Shown here: piece by piece, positions 12,235-24,296 of the stretch | Numbering within the stretch: the stretch's first letter is position 1 | Layout: each line of letters opens with the position of its first letter | NCBI GenBank assembly: GCA_030998225.1 | Contig: JAPYXD010000695.1 | Coordinates: forward strand, 1,159,001-1,223,000 | Length of the DNA stretch: 64,000 nucleotides | Direction of reading: 5' to 3' | Source of the DNA: Diplolepis rosae | Lineage: Eukaryota > Arthropoda > Insecta > Hymenoptera > Diplolepididae | The notes under the pieces: model-generated | The model's database searches: none | Told to the model about the DNA's origin: nothing | Seen by the model: the letters and a program-made list of their open reading frames with translations, nothing else | Made by a program: the position numbers and the translations under genes

Positions 12235-12600
12235 TCTGCCCGCTTGGCGGGAACATTCTTATCGCGCGCTTCGTGCTCCATCTTATATTCTTCGCATACA
12301 TATAAGTTTATTTCTTGTAATTTGATACTGAAGCTCAAGTCATTTTTATAATACTGTATAATATTTAGTTAAGGCTCTATCAGCCTTAAGGAACACATTT
12401 TCATCTTGAAACTCTAGCTTCGCTCTTGATTTTTTATATACATTTCGATAAATTTCTAATAATTTACATGATTAAAAAAATTTTATCTTCCAATTATCTG
12501 AAAAAGAAAAAAAATTCGTAGACTGTTTTTAAGCAAACGATTTTTTATTTTAACGCTTATTTTGGTTAAAAAACATATATTTTGATTAAAATGCTATCAA
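12235..12600 (+). repeat. repeat family C, copy 1, 3'-truncated
   Basis: Begins TCTGCCCGCTTGGCGGG followed by an ATTCTTATC box and GCGCGCTTCG. It then carries the second module TTAAGGCTCTATCAGCCTTAA (12370-12390). It is the same order as the longer copies at 37492 and 48312 but stops within the first internal repeat unit. Confidence 0.7.
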
Positions 12601-12604
12601 ATCT

Positions 12605-12710
12605 GTAGCATTTCTGGCAAAAGCATGTTTATCATTGATTCAAATCAATATGCTATAGAATTTTCAGCATATTTATTGGTTCTTATAGCATATTTTCAAA
12701 TGAAAGTAAA
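12605..12710. mobile_element. truncated sibling of the 5857-6016 MITE
   Basis: Shares GATTCAAATCAATATGCTAT and ATATTTATTGGTTCTT with the innermost nested element at 5857-6016. Clean ends are missing, and the copy directly follows family C copy 1. Confidence 0.6.
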
Positions 12711-12714
12711 GTGA

Positions 12715-13629
12715 AGTATTATCGGCAATTATAGCTCTGGAACTACATTTTCACAAAAAATGAAATATCGTCTTAAATTTTTGGGAAATGAATAAAAAAT
12801 TACTGAAACAAGTCTGTTATGACTAGAATATTCATAATAATATTGAAAAGTTTTGATAAAATGAATTAATTTTAGAAAATTTGCAGAGTAAAATACCGAC
12901 AGTGTTAGACGAGTGTAGCAAAACTGAAGAAACTTAGTATTAAAAATCAATTTCTTTTTAAATTTCATTTTAATACACTATGCTTTCCCCTATTTCTTCT
13001 ATATGCTATTATTGATCATTTCCTTAATTTTGACCGATTTATTTTTATTAAAAATTTAATATATAGAGAAAAAAATCGTTAGCTAGGAACTGAATTTTTC
13101 AGGTGACTAGGTTCTTACCTTATCAGCATTTTCAATTTGTGTAACCCCATTTCTGTAAAGAAATAGATAACAAGATGAAAATTTGTAAGATTAAATGAAA
13201 TACACTAAGACAAGTCTTTCTGGTCATAAATGCTAATAATTATTTTTTTTTAAATTTCAAAGAATTTTGTTTTTTCAATTATAAATATTTATGTCCAGAC
13301 AAACCTATATTATTATATTTTATTTGCTTTTCGTCCATCATTAAAAATAACTTATTATTATATAATAATAAAAAATCGGATTTTAACAAAAGTATCAAAA
13401 TAGTTTAACAGAGCGCATAGATGAGAAAAAGACAAAGTTTTAGACATAAAATATCTAACTTTTATCAAAAGAATTTTGTCATAGTTTATAATATAAAAAT
13501 ATATTCTATTTTTGTCATTCAACATTTATAGCAACGTGACCTGCAAACTCTACCTACAGAGTTTTGTCCTTGCGTAGCTATTTCTATCCCTTGGATTATC
13601 CTATAAATCACATTCCTCTTATCATTTAT
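12715..13629. other. AT-rich stretch, no gene recognised
   Basis: No coding or repeat structure is recognised. The last 100 bp leads into the minisatellite and carries a partial unit. Confidence 0.4.
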
Positions 13630-14381
13630 CAAGGCAAGACAATGATATGGTCCAGACAATGAAGGCAAGATTAGGAGGTGTTCCAGCCAATGAAATCAAA
13701 ACAAGAACATAGTCCAGCCAAAGAAGACAAGATCGGAAGGTGTTCTAGCCAATTAAGCCAAGACAGGGACATGGTCCAGCCAATAAAGGCAAGATCGGGA
13801 TGTGTTCCAGACAATGAACTCAAAAGAGGAACATGGTCCAGTCAATAAAGGCAAGATCAGAAGGTGTTCCAGCTAATCAAGACAAGACAAGAAGATGGTA
13901 CATATAATAAAGGGAAGATAGAAATATGGTCTAGCCAATGAAGTTAAGACAAGGACATGGTCCAGTCAATGAAGTCAAAATCGGGAGGTGTTCTAGCCAA
14001 TGAATTTAAGATAAGCAGATGGTCCAGTTAATGAAGGCGAGACGGAGATATGTTCCAGCCAATGAAAGCAAGATTAGGAGGTGTTCCAGCCAATGAAATC
14101 AAAACAAGAACATAGTCCAGCCAAAGAAGACAAGATCGGAAGGTGTTCTAGCCAATTAAGCCAAGACAGGGACATGGTCCAGTCATTAAAAGCAAGATCG
14201 GGAGATGTTCCATCCAATAAACTCGAGAGAGGAACAAAGTCCAGTCAATAGACGCAAGATCAGAAGACGGTTCATCTAATGAAGGGAAGATGGAAATATG
14301 GTCCAGCCAATGAAGTTAAGACAGGGACATGGTGCGGCCAATGAAGATAAGATAGGGTAATTGTCCAGTCAATGAAGGCTC
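13630..14381. repeat. 31-bp minisatellite, about 24 degenerate copies
   Basis: Tandem units of about 31 bp follow the pattern TGGTCCAGCCAATGAAGGCAAGATCGGGA, with alternate units reading TGTTCCAGCC...AAGACAGGGACA. Units differ at several positions, so the array is old. A block of about 110 bp starting at 13665 recurs almost unchanged at 14068, a shift of 403 bp or 13 units, which points to a later segmental duplication inside the array. No open frame crosses it. Confidence 0.85.
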
Positions 14382-15360
14382 GAATCATAAGAAATAGTAG
14401 TATCACGTTTCCTTAAATTCAATTAGCTATATCTAAGCAACAAAAAGTCGGTAAGGGCAAAAAAACGAGTGAAAGGTAATCATCTCTACTTTTTTGAAGA
14501 AATTTTATGAATACTGAACGAGTATAACTGAAAATTTTGTTAATAGTCAAAAATGAACAAAACTGGCATGTTTTTAACCATTTTACCCTCTGTATTTCGA
14601 AAAAATTGACGTGCTATGCAAATTTTTCGGCCAGATATTATTTTAAAACAAAAGTACACGGAAAACAACTCCCATATACAAAAACAACCTTGCAGGCCTA
14701 TGTACATAGAAGAAAATAATAGTTAAAAATGAACTGCACCAAGTTTAAAAGGAATCGATTTGTTTCATTTTTAGCTTCAATCCAATTTCTTTTAAACTTG
14801 TTGCAGTTGATTTTGAATCTTTTTTTCTGCTTAATCTATGCACTATATTATGATTTAGTTTTACAAATTAGATATAATAAATCATCAAACATAAATTACT
14901 TAATACGAAGATTTAAGATTCAATTTAATGGAATTGATAATACCAAAGTTAATTCACTTAACTTACAATGACAAATTATTTTATTTAATCGATTACTTTG
15001 ATCACACTCTATTTTCATAAATTTTTAAACAAACAAGTCGGATTTTATCAACCATCATAAATATGTTGATCTTATCGCGTATTCCCAGGGCGCAAAAAAT
15101 TATTTACATGACTTTTTGCATACACAAAGAAAAATAGAATCTGGTCATAATGACTAGGAATAATTTAGTTGGAAAAAAAGAGTAATTGGAACGAGGGAAA
15201 CTTGTTTCTACTTGACCCATTGCTACAGGAACACGATTCGTAGCCATGATAGCCATATTCCGAATACCTGGTCGTGGCGACTAGTTAACATCGTTGAAAT
15301 TGTCCTTAACTCTTAAACCTCGCTATGAGAACTTGAAACATTGAGTTCTCATGGCTAGAA
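14382..15360. other. unassigned AT-rich stretch
   Basis: Two short frames at 14537-14719 and 14729-14971 are open but AT-biased and unlike any known protein. They are treated as chance. Nothing else is recognised. Confidence 0.4.
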
Positions 15361-15369
15361 TAAAGTAGT

Positions 15370-15910
15370 CGCTATAAGCAGCAAACTTGACACTCGTTGA
15401 ATCGATTGTGTTTTGTTTTGTGTAATGCATATTATTTTTCATAGCGCCTGTATTGAAAATTCGATTTTCAGTACCTGCGAAGCTGGTTGAAACTGCGAGT
15501 TCCAACCCTAGGGTTGAAACTTTAAAGGTAGGGTTACAAATCACAGTTTAAACCTGCTCTACGCAGTTACATCTAATCGAATTCTCAAAAAGCTGCTATG
15601 AAAAATAATATGCATTACTAGAAACAAAACACAGCGGATGCAACTGGTGTGACAGCAGCCCTCGCTTCGCTCGGGCAGCAAACTTCACACTCATTGCAAT
15701 CGCTATGTTCCGTCCCTTGTAATGCAATATATTATTTCATAGAAACTGATAGCAATTCTTTTGAGAAATTGATTTGATATAGTTTTAGACCGGGTCGAAA
15801 CTGTGATTTTTAATCCTACTTTTAAAGTTTCAACCCGCTCTGCAGATACCAAAAATCAGATTTTCAAAAGAGGTGCGATGAAAAATACAATGTTTCACGT
15901 ACTGATTTTA
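15370..15910. repeat. repeat with CCCTCGCTTCGCTCGGGC hairpin (family S)
   Basis: Two related halves each carry GCAGCAAACTT..ACACTC, a TAATGCATATTATTTTTCATAG-like segment and a GTTGAAACT block, with one piece inverted between them (15590-15620). A GC hairpin CCCTCGCTTCGCTCGGGC lies at 15659-15676. A similar hairpin followed by CA..AAACTTC occurs at 32412-32440, linking this to the repeats at 25508 and 32275. Confidence 0.5.
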
Positions 15911-16084
15911 TGCATTTGATTTCACATAACTTTATAGTTTATACTTACACATAGTGACTGTGACAACATTACATAGTTGCTGTCACTACATTACTTAGTC
16001 ACAGCGACCACTTTTAGTACCTACACTGACGGGTCAACCATTGCTTGAATTCAACCACAAAAAGTAGTTAAGGACATTTTCAAC

Positions 16085-16575
16085 TACATACCCAGGAAAA
16101 AAAATACCGATAGAACGCGCGTCTCTTTGAATTGTGTATCTGTCATTTGCATATTCAGGAAATAAAAATTCAATCGGATGGTGACACTTGGAATCTGCTA
16201 TTTGTGCGCAATGTTTTAAATCTGCCATTCGACATTGGTTAAATCGTTAAGTGAATAGGGTTGAATAAGACTGATTAACCTCAAATAACTTCTAATGGCA
16301 ATGTACGATTAATTGATGTTCGGAAGAATCGGTTGAAATTCCAAATGAAATGGAAGTCTTAAAAGGTCACTCTGAATAAGAGAAATACAATAAAAACAGA
16401 ATACGAATTGTATTGTAAACGATTGTTCACTTTAAATACATTATTTTCTATCGGAAATATTGGTTTTCAATCTGTTAATGCTGAAATTCCAGTGACAGAT
16501 ACGCAATTCAGAACACCTCAAAGCCCATTCAAATTTAACGCAAGTGAATGGTTTTTTGTTTCCTGGGTATATCGC
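16085..16575. repeat. possible degenerate inverted repeat
   Basis: CCCAGGAAAAAAAATACC near 16090 and TTTTTTGTTTCCTGGGT near 16553 are inverse. GAATTGTGTATCTGTCA near 16130 matches the inverse of TGACAGATACGCAATTC near 16492. The similarity between arms is partial, so this is an old element or a coincidence. Confidence 0.3.
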
Positions 16576-16721
16576 GTCACTATATGCGCAGGATTTTATC
16601 TTAGAGTAGATGTACGATACGTGCACATACACTTTTCATTTGAATATCTGAAATATATTCAAATCGAATAACAAATTTTATGCAACGGAAGCACATTTTT
16701 CGCGCCATTACAGAACTGTTT

Positions 16722-16811
16722 GGTAACATTAGCAAATCGGGGAATATTTTGGGTGGGGATTTATACCGTACTTGAACGGTAAAATATTCCTTGATTTGCT
16801 AATGTTATACT
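16722..16811. mobile_element. 90-bp hairpin element
   Basis: GTAACATTAGCAAATCGGGG and the inverse CTTGATTTGCTAATGTTAT flank a short loop with another inverted pair (ATACCGTA / ACGGTAAA). It could be a small MITE or a structured RNA. Nothing in the context separates the two. Confidence 0.45.
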
Positions 16812-16994
16812 TTGTACTTCTAGATTTGCTTCAAAATATCCAAAGTGATAAAATTCAATTTTTTAAGCAATGAAAACTTATCAGTTATAATTAATTACCT
16901 AGGGTAAGAGCACCAGTGATTGGTACTGGCACCTATCGCTATCGCGGACCTCTAATTGGCTTCAAACAATAGGAAAATTCAAATATTTAACGTA

Positions 16995-17334
16995 CAGTAA
17001 AACCTCATTTATCGGGACGCCCTTGAAATGTAAACACCTCGTTTATCGGAATTTGGAGGGGCTCCCCACTACCACCTACAGTCTCATGGTGGGTTGCCAT
17101 GACTCTTGTTGTATGTTGACATTTAGTAATGGTAACAAAGGTATATATAATACGAAGGTATGTAAAAAAATTGACATAATAAAACTCCTGCAAATGAAAC
17201 ATCTGCAAACTATGTCACTATGTACAAGGAGTGGTGGCTGGAGCAGAAACAAAATGTCCCGATAAATGAGGTTGCGAGATCCCGATAAGTGAAGGTCCCG
17301 ATAAATGAGTGTCCCAATAAATGAGGTTTTACTG
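16995..17334. mobile_element. pogo/Tigger-like MITE, TA duplication
   Basis: Begins CAGTAAAACCTCATTTATCG and ends with the inverse AATGAGGTTTTACTG. TA lies on both sides (16993-16994, 17335-17336). Extra subterminal copies of CCCGATAAATGAGG occur near 17255, 17281 and 17296. CAGT-RAACCTC ends with a TA target are typical of pogo/Tigger elements of the Tc1/mariner superfamily. No transposase is present in 340 bp. Confidence 0.8.
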
Positions 17335-17639
17335 TAGTCTGTTCGAATTACTCTCGTCTGAACCAAATATGATAAATGTTTACATTTTCGTACTGTTCAA
17401 AACAAATTACAAGGGGGTGCAAATTACTGGTATTGCAGGACTTCTTTTAGTTATTTCAAATTAAAAAACTTACTGTTGATTATTCATAACATATAAATAT
17501 TATAAATTTGGTAATATTAAATTTTTAAACTAGACATGGCTCTCAGTTATAATTTGCTATAAATCAGTTTTAAATTAAGAAATCAATGTACAAAGTCTCT
17601 CACACGCATATGGGCATGTGATACTTCAGAAAAGTAGCA

Positions 17640-17957
17640 AGTTCATGTGAAAAAATTGGTTTAATTTCTACATGTTTATGTCCAAAATACATAAAATGTT
17701 GTTTCCAAAAATTGAGAAATTTTAGAGAAGATAAAAACGGATGTAGATTGACTACATTTGATTTCAATAATGAAACAAATGTGCCGATATATTTTGCTAA
17801 AATCGAACTTTTCTGCAATTTCGAAACCAAAAGTAGTCTATCTACGTCAGTTTTTATCTTCTCTACCATTTCTCAATTTTTGGAAACAATATTTTATTTA
17901 TTTTGGACACAAATATGTGGAAATTAAACCAAACATTTGAACATAATTTTTTCAAAA
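17640..17957. mobile_element. MITE with long inverted arms
   Basis: The left arm (TTGGTTTAATTTCTACATG, ATGTCCAAAATACATAAA, AAATTGAGAAATTTTAGAGA) is mirrored by the right arm from 17820 to 17957. Open frames read both arms but have no protein resemblance. Relatives with the same GTTTCTAC..TGTGTCTAAAGT block are at 52975-53045 and 60715-60960. Confidence 0.7.
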
Positions 17958-18204
17958 CACGATGACTTCTTTCTATTTTTCTCTCTCTTTTCAGAAATTA
18001 ATAATCTACATAACAATTTCTCAGCATTTTATTTATGCAAAAAATCATTTATAAATTTAATAACTGATCCTCCGTAATCAAACAATTTTTGATTTATCAT
18101 TGTTCAGAATATAAGAATTTGAATTCCTTTGAACTAGATTATTTTTCAAATTAAGTTTTGATTTAATCTATCATAATTTTATCATATTTATATGCAATGA
18201 ATAT

Positions 18205-18360
18205 TTAAAGAATTTGAATTCATTTTGCAATTATTTGCGATATAAGAGTTTGAAATTGTCTACGAGGAGACCTGTCGACAATGTATCCTATCTGATATGT
18301 GACTAGTGATCCTCCGATAATGTAGGCAGTGATAAAAATTTCAAACTCAACTAATTAATT
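18205..18360. repeat. repeat family R1, copy b, 12-bp duplication
   Basis: Exactly flanked by TGCAATGAATAT at 18193-18204 and 18361-18372. It starts TTAAAGAATTTGAA and ends TTTCAAACTCAACTAATTAA like the other R1 copies, with TATCCTATCTGAT and CTCCGATAATGTAGGCAGTG inside. It lacks the tRNA-like core, so that core is not needed for whatever moved this copy. Confidence 0.75.
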
Positions 18361-18420
18361 TGCAATGAATATTATTTGAAAAAAAATTTCTTTTTCTTTT
18401 TAAACAATAAAGAGCATCTC

Positions 18421-18516
18421 ATTTAAGTGCACCACACCCCGAATAACTTCCCTGGAAGCGATCATATTAAAAAACTGCCTGCGAAGTTATTCCGGGTGGT
18501 ATTATATGCATTTAAA
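18421..18516. mobile_element. 96-bp hairpin MITE
   Basis: ATTTAAGTGCACCACACCCC..GAATAACTTC is mirrored by GAAGTTATTCCGGGTGGT..TGCATTTAAAT. Small non-autonomous element, superfamily unknown. Confidence 0.6.
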
Positions 18517-18519
18517 TAT

Positions 18520-19632
18520 TTCAGTAACCGTTTCAATAAATTTAACATTAAAATTATAAAACAGTATGTAATGACCATAAGTTGTTGATACTTTTGAAAT
18601 AGAAGTGTAGCTACAACGGCTACAACTTTTTTTTATTTTATTAAATTTATTAATTAATATGAACCGTATTCTCATATTTATAAAACTATTGTCTTTTTAT
18701 TACTCTACGAAATAATTATTCAAAATCTATTTTTATTATTTCTGCAATGGATTCGAATGGGAAAGTCGGACGGACTATTTGATCGGACCCCCAACTGTCG
18801 GTTTAGTTTACTGGCCGGATAATAAAATACCTTCTAACTCATACCTCATACAGATACAAATAAACGGTTGATGCAGAGGGCTGGTATTTTAGGATTTATC
18901 AAAAAAGATGAATATGGTAGAACTCTTCCTGATCTAGACATGTTACACATATTTAGTGTCTACCTAGTGAATTACCGTCAGTCGGTAAAATCAATATACT
19001 TTTATCATTCCATTTTCTTGCACGATTAATCATCAAATGGGAAATAAATAAATTTGAAATTTGAATCTTTTAATTTTTAGTAGAAAAAAAAAATTCAAAT
19101 CTCGAATCTGCTTATTAATTACTAACAACTTGGAAATACTCTTTATACTTGCCTTATCAAAAAAGATAAAAAAAAGTTCAAAAAATGTTCATCTATTATT
19201 GTTGAATTTCAAACTTGCCTTATCACAAAAGTTCAAAAAATCTTCATCCATTATTGTTGAATTTCTATAACTGAATTCTTTCTCACTATTGACGTATTAT
19301 TTCCATTAATCAAACAAAGCATTTTTCAATCATAACATTAGCTGCTCAGTTTGATAGTAATTCAATTTCCTCAATTCAAAACCTTTAAATTTTTAATCAA
19401 ATAGTCTTATTACAATAAAAATGGAATGATAAACTACTTTACTACTAAAATATTTTTTAAAGATATGTTTGTTTTAAATTTTATGCCTTTAATATTTTAA
19501 ATAGGTTTATGAATACTTACAATTAAAAATGAGATCAAGCATCTCAAGATGTTGAATCAAAATATTTCTATTATGGGCGAAAATATGCATATGCTTATAT
19601 TTTAATATCATTTAACTCCACTCATTTAGATG
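18520..19632. other. unassigned stretch
   Basis: AT-rich, no gene recognised. A short direct repeat (AAACTTGCCTTATCA...AAGTTCAAAAAATCTTCATC) occurs around 19150-19260. Confidence 0.35.
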
Positions 19633-20933
19633 TAGTCAATATGTCAACAATAATACAAGTTAAAATGTTGAGTCATGTCAATAAATTACATCTAAAACAA
19701 TTAATAATATGATTTCAAAAATGTACAGTAATTTTTCAGTTTTCTATGATCAGTGCCGTGTTTAAATTTCGAGTAAAATATTCAATCTTATTCCCTATAA
19801 TTAAATTTAAATTTTCGCATATTATATTAACAAACAATTGTTAGGATTTAGAGGCCCCTTTTATTTGTCTTATGGTTAATCTCATTAATTAGTTTCAAAG
19901 AAGATCTAAAATAATATATGTTGAAATAAAATTTTCAATCTCTGTGATCTTTTTCAGACCTTCATTTCATTCTTTTTCAATATAATTAATCTTTGCAAAT
20001 AATTTTTTATGAAAGTTAATTTCTTTGTGAAATATTTTACCTTCATCCCATCATCATTTTCTTTTAAATGTTTACTAATTACTTTGTGGTATTTTTGATT
20101 AGATTTTATATTGTTTTTATGTTCTTCTTTTCTAATTCTTGAAGGACGTTTGAATTAGTTTTAAAAACTATTTTTTAATTGATCTTCTTAAATAATCGTT
20201 TGATATTTTCTGAAAAGTCTAATTCCTTTCATCATTGTTTTGATATGTTTAAAAGACAATTTGAATAAGCAGTTTAAAGTCGTTATATTAAAGTCTTATT
20301 TAGCAAATACTTTTTTCTCTAAGTCTTCCATAAAGAAATCGGAAAGAGTTTTGGAAATCAGAAAAGAGCCATAAGAGTAGCAAGGGTTTAGTACCAAGTA
20401 CGAGATTTGCCTGTAATATTTTCCATCAGATTTAAAATATATGGGATGCATAAATAAACTGAACCACATTATAATTGTCCAAGTGAACATTTTCTGTAGG
20501 CTGAATAAATTGGAAAGAGTTTTTTATTCGAGAACTAAGTTTTAGAAGAGGATTGTTTAGAATATTATTGAAGTATTTTGACATTATCGATTAGGGATTG
20601 CGATTTTATTAACACAAAATACCACTGTTATTGATGGAAAATCTTTGTGAACTTTAGGGAGACAATACATTTTTGCTAAATTAGTACTATTCGTCATAAT
20701 ATGTTTCCCTTACATACTTAGAAGACTTAGTTTTCTCCATTCATTTAATTTTTAGAAAGTTGTTTTAAGACTTTTCCAATGGATTAAAATTAATTTCTTC
20801 ATGAGTTGAAGTCAATTAAAGTAACTTAAAAACTAAAAAGATGGATCAAGCTTTCAAAATCATTTATTTTCCAGATACATATCATTGGCATGGTTCAACA
20901 TTTTAACTTATATTATTATTGACATATTGACTA
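19633..20933. mobile_element. 1.3-kb inverted-repeat element
   Basis: The first ~48 bp (TAGTCAATATGTCAACAATA, then GTTAAAATGTTGA) match the inverse of the last ~48 bp (20886-20933) at about nine bases in ten. Similarity continues weakly inward. Size and terminal repeats suggest a DNA transposon, but no transposase reading frame survives. The 64-codon minus-strand frame at 20296-20490 is not recognised. Confidence 0.5.
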
Positions 20934-20934
20934 A

Positions 20935-21922
20935 TGGCTTCAGTCTCAATTATTATTATGCCCTGATGATGCCTTCGAAGTAAAGGCAAAACATTGGCAG
21001 AAATTTTGATGCAATGAATGTGTCCGGAAAAATTTGTCTCTTCATTATTCGATAAAAATTCATCATGAATAAAATTGAAACTTGAAAATTTCTTTTTAGC
21101 AATTAAATATATATATGTACACTTTTTTTAATTGAAATGTATTCTTATAACACCAAACTACGAGGTTTTCTTTCCGTATTAAACCGTAAAAGACTAAGTC
21201 AAGTCTTTAAGGAATTTTGAAAACACCTTCAGAATGCAGAAAAGTCAATCAGTAATTGAAGTAGGGATGCACATAGGGGAATTCTGATTTATGCACAAGT
21301 GTAGAGACAAACACTTGAAACAAAGCATGCGAATACTTAACTTAAAACAGAGTGTACTTCGACTTTAGCGCAAGTGTTCTCGCAGAGTAAAAGATGCAAC
21401 AAGACAGGGTATAAAAAAGTGCTACGGAGGCTGATTTCCTATATCTGCATAACTAAGAGTAGAGGAGTCTTCTGAAGGAAGTAGAGGTTTCGTCCTCATT
21501 TACTTCCAGTCAGTGAAAAACTTTTGTCTTTTATTTTTAAGAAAGATCACACGCTTTTCTTTTGATTTAAGTTTCCTCCTGCAGCAAAAACTAAAATTTG
21601 TGAGAAAAATAAAAAATTAATCTTGATCTTACAATGCAAAACTTAAGTAAAATGCTTAGTCTTGATTGTCTTTCTATCTAAAAATGATTATGATTTTTGT
21701 TAAATGATTCTTTGGGACTTTGTGAATTTATCGTACAGAAAGTGAGAAGAAAGGTTTTGCACTTGAATTAAAAAAGTTTAGGTAATCTGGTAAGTTTAAG
21801 TTTAAATAAAAAATACCAGTACTTCGAATTAAAAAAATAAATAATTAAGAAAGATAAGGAATTTATTAAAGAGTTAATATATGTACAGATTTATATTTAC
21901 AGTGCTCGGAGCAAAATATGAA
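20935..21922. other. UXT downstream flank, no repeat seen
   Basis: Appears unique. Around 21250-21520 the sequence is less AT-rich and has a TATA-box-like GGGTATAAAAAAG at 21408 and an initiator-like TCAGTG near 21510. These could mark a plus-strand promoter, but the spacing between them is not that of a core promoter and no ORF follows. Confidence 0.25.
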
Positions 21923-22363
21923 TCATTTTGAAGATGACATTCCTTGTAATTCTCCTATACCGATTAATATTAATTTAATGTGAGCATTAGTACTAGCAAC
22001 TTGTTTTCGAAGGTTTTCTACTTGTCTCTCAAGTAACTTTATTCTCACGTTTATAACAACTAGAGCTTCATCGAGACTGAATTCAACATAATGATCTAAA
22101 CCGACGTGTAATAAAATTTGTGAGGCATCTTCAACCTTTGCCTGGACATAAAAATTACACCCCATATCTACTTTAGTTTTAAACCCACTCTTATCTGCTC
22201 CGGTATCTTTCAAGGTTGTTATCACACCTTTTAACTGCATTAATTCTGCAAGATCCGTATTTTTGGCGTCGAGTTTTTCCTCTAGCTTAGCGAGATCAGT
22301 TCGAAGAACTTCGTTTATGAAAACTTCGAACTCCAGGATTTTCTGCTGAATTTCTGGGTTCAT
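21923..22363 (-). CDS. UXT: UXT-like prefoldin subunit
   Basis: Complete 146-residue protein from ATG to TGA in one exon. It resembles UXT (ubiquitously expressed transcript), an alpha-type prefoldin-like protein that in animals joins the URI1 prefoldin-like/R2TP chaperone complex and also acts as a transcription cofactor. The architecture fits: an N-terminal coiled coil (about residues 5-47), a central beta-hairpin segment with VDMGCNFYVQA at 65-75 and the diagnostic acidic/hydrophobic HYVEFSLDEAL at 91-101, and a C-terminal coiled coil (about 102-135) closing with GELQGM at 137-142. The length is close to the usual ~155 residues of the family. The start is the first in-frame Met with the coiled coil directly behind it. 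No intron is visible, although a 5' untranslated exon further right cannot be excluded. The frame is intact, so it is probably a working host gene. A retrocopy is possible but no poly-A tract follows it. Confidence 0.9.
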   Translation of the reverse strand: MNPEIQQKILEFEVFINEVLRTDLAKLEEKLDAKNTDLAELMQLKGVITTLKDTGADKSGFKTKVDMGCNFYVQAKVEDASQILLHVGLDHYVEFSLDEALVVINVRIKLLERQVENLRKQVASTNAHIKLILIGIGELQGMSSSK

Positions 22364-24131
22364 GTTTTCTTAACAAACTCCTGAAAATAATAAATTAATT
22401 ATTTTATGAAAATGTGTCTGCATCTCTTTAAATTTCTACTGTATTATCAATATTTATTCAATTTGATTTAAAAATTCATTTGAATTCTTTATTTAGTTAT
22501 TTTTTTCATTTTATTGTCTCATTATTCAGCTTATTAACTAAATTAATTTTAATTCGACATTAAATAAAATTCATATAGTTAAAAATCAGCAAATCACCAG
22601 GATAATTCAATGAAGTGCATGTCCAAAAATTTAATATGTGGATTTTATACAATATTGTTGAAATTCAAATTATAAATAATGTAATAGAATCTATTATTTT
22701 AAATGGAAAAATTAATAAAACGACACTATAAGCTCATTATATACGAATATTTGTAAGCGTATATCCAACAATATATCAGTTAATACCATTTAGTTTATCA
22801 TATATTTTAAAATAATTTAAATGATGATTAATCGGAATCATTCTGAATATATTATTATTTTATTCTCATATCCCGAAATGTTCATGCAAATTTCAAAATT
22901 AATCTTTTCATTTATCAAAATATTCATATAATAAGAAACGAGTGTATAATTATGGGTTTCAATCACGATAACATTTTGAGGTTATGTTTAAAAAGAATGA
23001 AGTCAAGTTTTTAAAGAAAAAAAATTATTTGTGCAAGTTTATTGCATTATATGGATGGGCTTTATTGTAAAGATAATTTACGTACATTATCATTCAAATT
23101 TTTATACTTTAAATAGAAATTTTTATATAAAATGTTACTTGTTTTAGGTTATATCGAAATCACGATTTTTCTTTATCCTTAAATTTTGAAATTCACGTTC
23201 TGAAAATACAAGTTGAATTATTTAGTGATACTTACATAAAGAGTCTCACACTGATAATAATTTTCTAATAAAACGTTAAGTTTTATCCAAATTATTTAGA
23301 GTTTTCTAGCAGATTGTGTTTAACCACTTCTTACAATTATTACATATGACATACCTAAATAACAGCGCCAAATTTTAACCTATTTGCTTCTCTTGGTACC
23401 ACTTATTTCTTGAAGGGACTCTGTTGATAATCTAGAGAGCTGAAATTGATGGTAAGGAAGAAGCTTTTAGCTTAATACCTTAAAATTGAGTAAATTTTTT
23501 TTCAATTCTGCTAAAAATATCTGAGATTGAAATATTTTTACTGTTTTGATGAAAAAATTTGATTAATTTGATTAAAAACGAAGATAAGTTTTTGTTAACT
23601 TTTCAAGCACTCTAACTTCTAACTCGATTAAAAAAATGCAAGTAAAAGAAAGATTTCAAATTCTTTAAATTTAAAAATATAAAAATATAATCAGTCAAAA
23701 CTATATTATAAAATTATTCACATTTGATTACTAATTACTTTAAATATCAATGTTTGAGAATTAATCATATAGAAATCTATCTACTATTCTGTAAATTACT
23801 TTAATTATTTGCCTTTGACATTCCACTGATAAAATTGTTAATCGATTTTATAGAATTTTTATAACATACAAATCTTAATGCTAAACCTTTCCAATAATGA
23901 AATTTGATTAATTTGGACAATGATTCAGAACTAAGAAGTCCAAAGTAAACGATAAAGCTTTTGAAATAAGGAATATCATACAAATATTTCATGTACAATA
24001 TGGGACTTCCGGATTACACATTTGTCTAGTTTATGGATTAAATATTAGTGAGTGTGGTTGTGGAAATGAAACCCCTGGTATGAGTTCCGAATTGGAGTAA
24101 TTTCTATCTGTTTTATTCCGCCCTGTTCCTA
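22364..24131. other. UXT upstream flank, no feature recognised
   Basis: AT-rich throughout. It presumably holds the UXT promoter and 5' UTR next to 22364, but no TATA or initiator can be assigned with confidence. No mobile element was recognised. Confidence 0.35.
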
Positions 24132-24296
24132 CTCTCTAAATTTTAATCAGTTAAAATCTACTGATTATCAGTGAAATTTGACTGATTCAAATAGCTAAAA
24201 AGAGGTTACTGTAAATCAGTCAAATTTCACTGATGAACGGATGAAGAGGCAAATCACTGATTCAATCAGTGAAAATTTGACTGATTCAGATTTTGA
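24132..24296. mobile_element. MITE, CTCTCTAAA family
   Basis: Begins CTCTCTAAATTTTAATCAGT. The segment from 24155 to 24215 is the inverse of 26428-26500 (CAGTGAAATTTGACTGATTC, AAATAGCTAAAAAGAG). The right end is diverged. It is related to 26276-26525, 61723-62151 and 2717-2886. Confidence 0.55.

Noticed and set aside
13630..14381. Possible CRISPR-like array
   Set aside because: Units are contiguous 31-bp tandem repeats without distinct spacers, in a eukaryotic context. It is a minisatellite.
17076..17366. 96-codon minus frame in the pogo-like MITE
   Set aside because: It spans the element's inverted ends (repeated IYRD words come from the ATAAATGAGG repeats).
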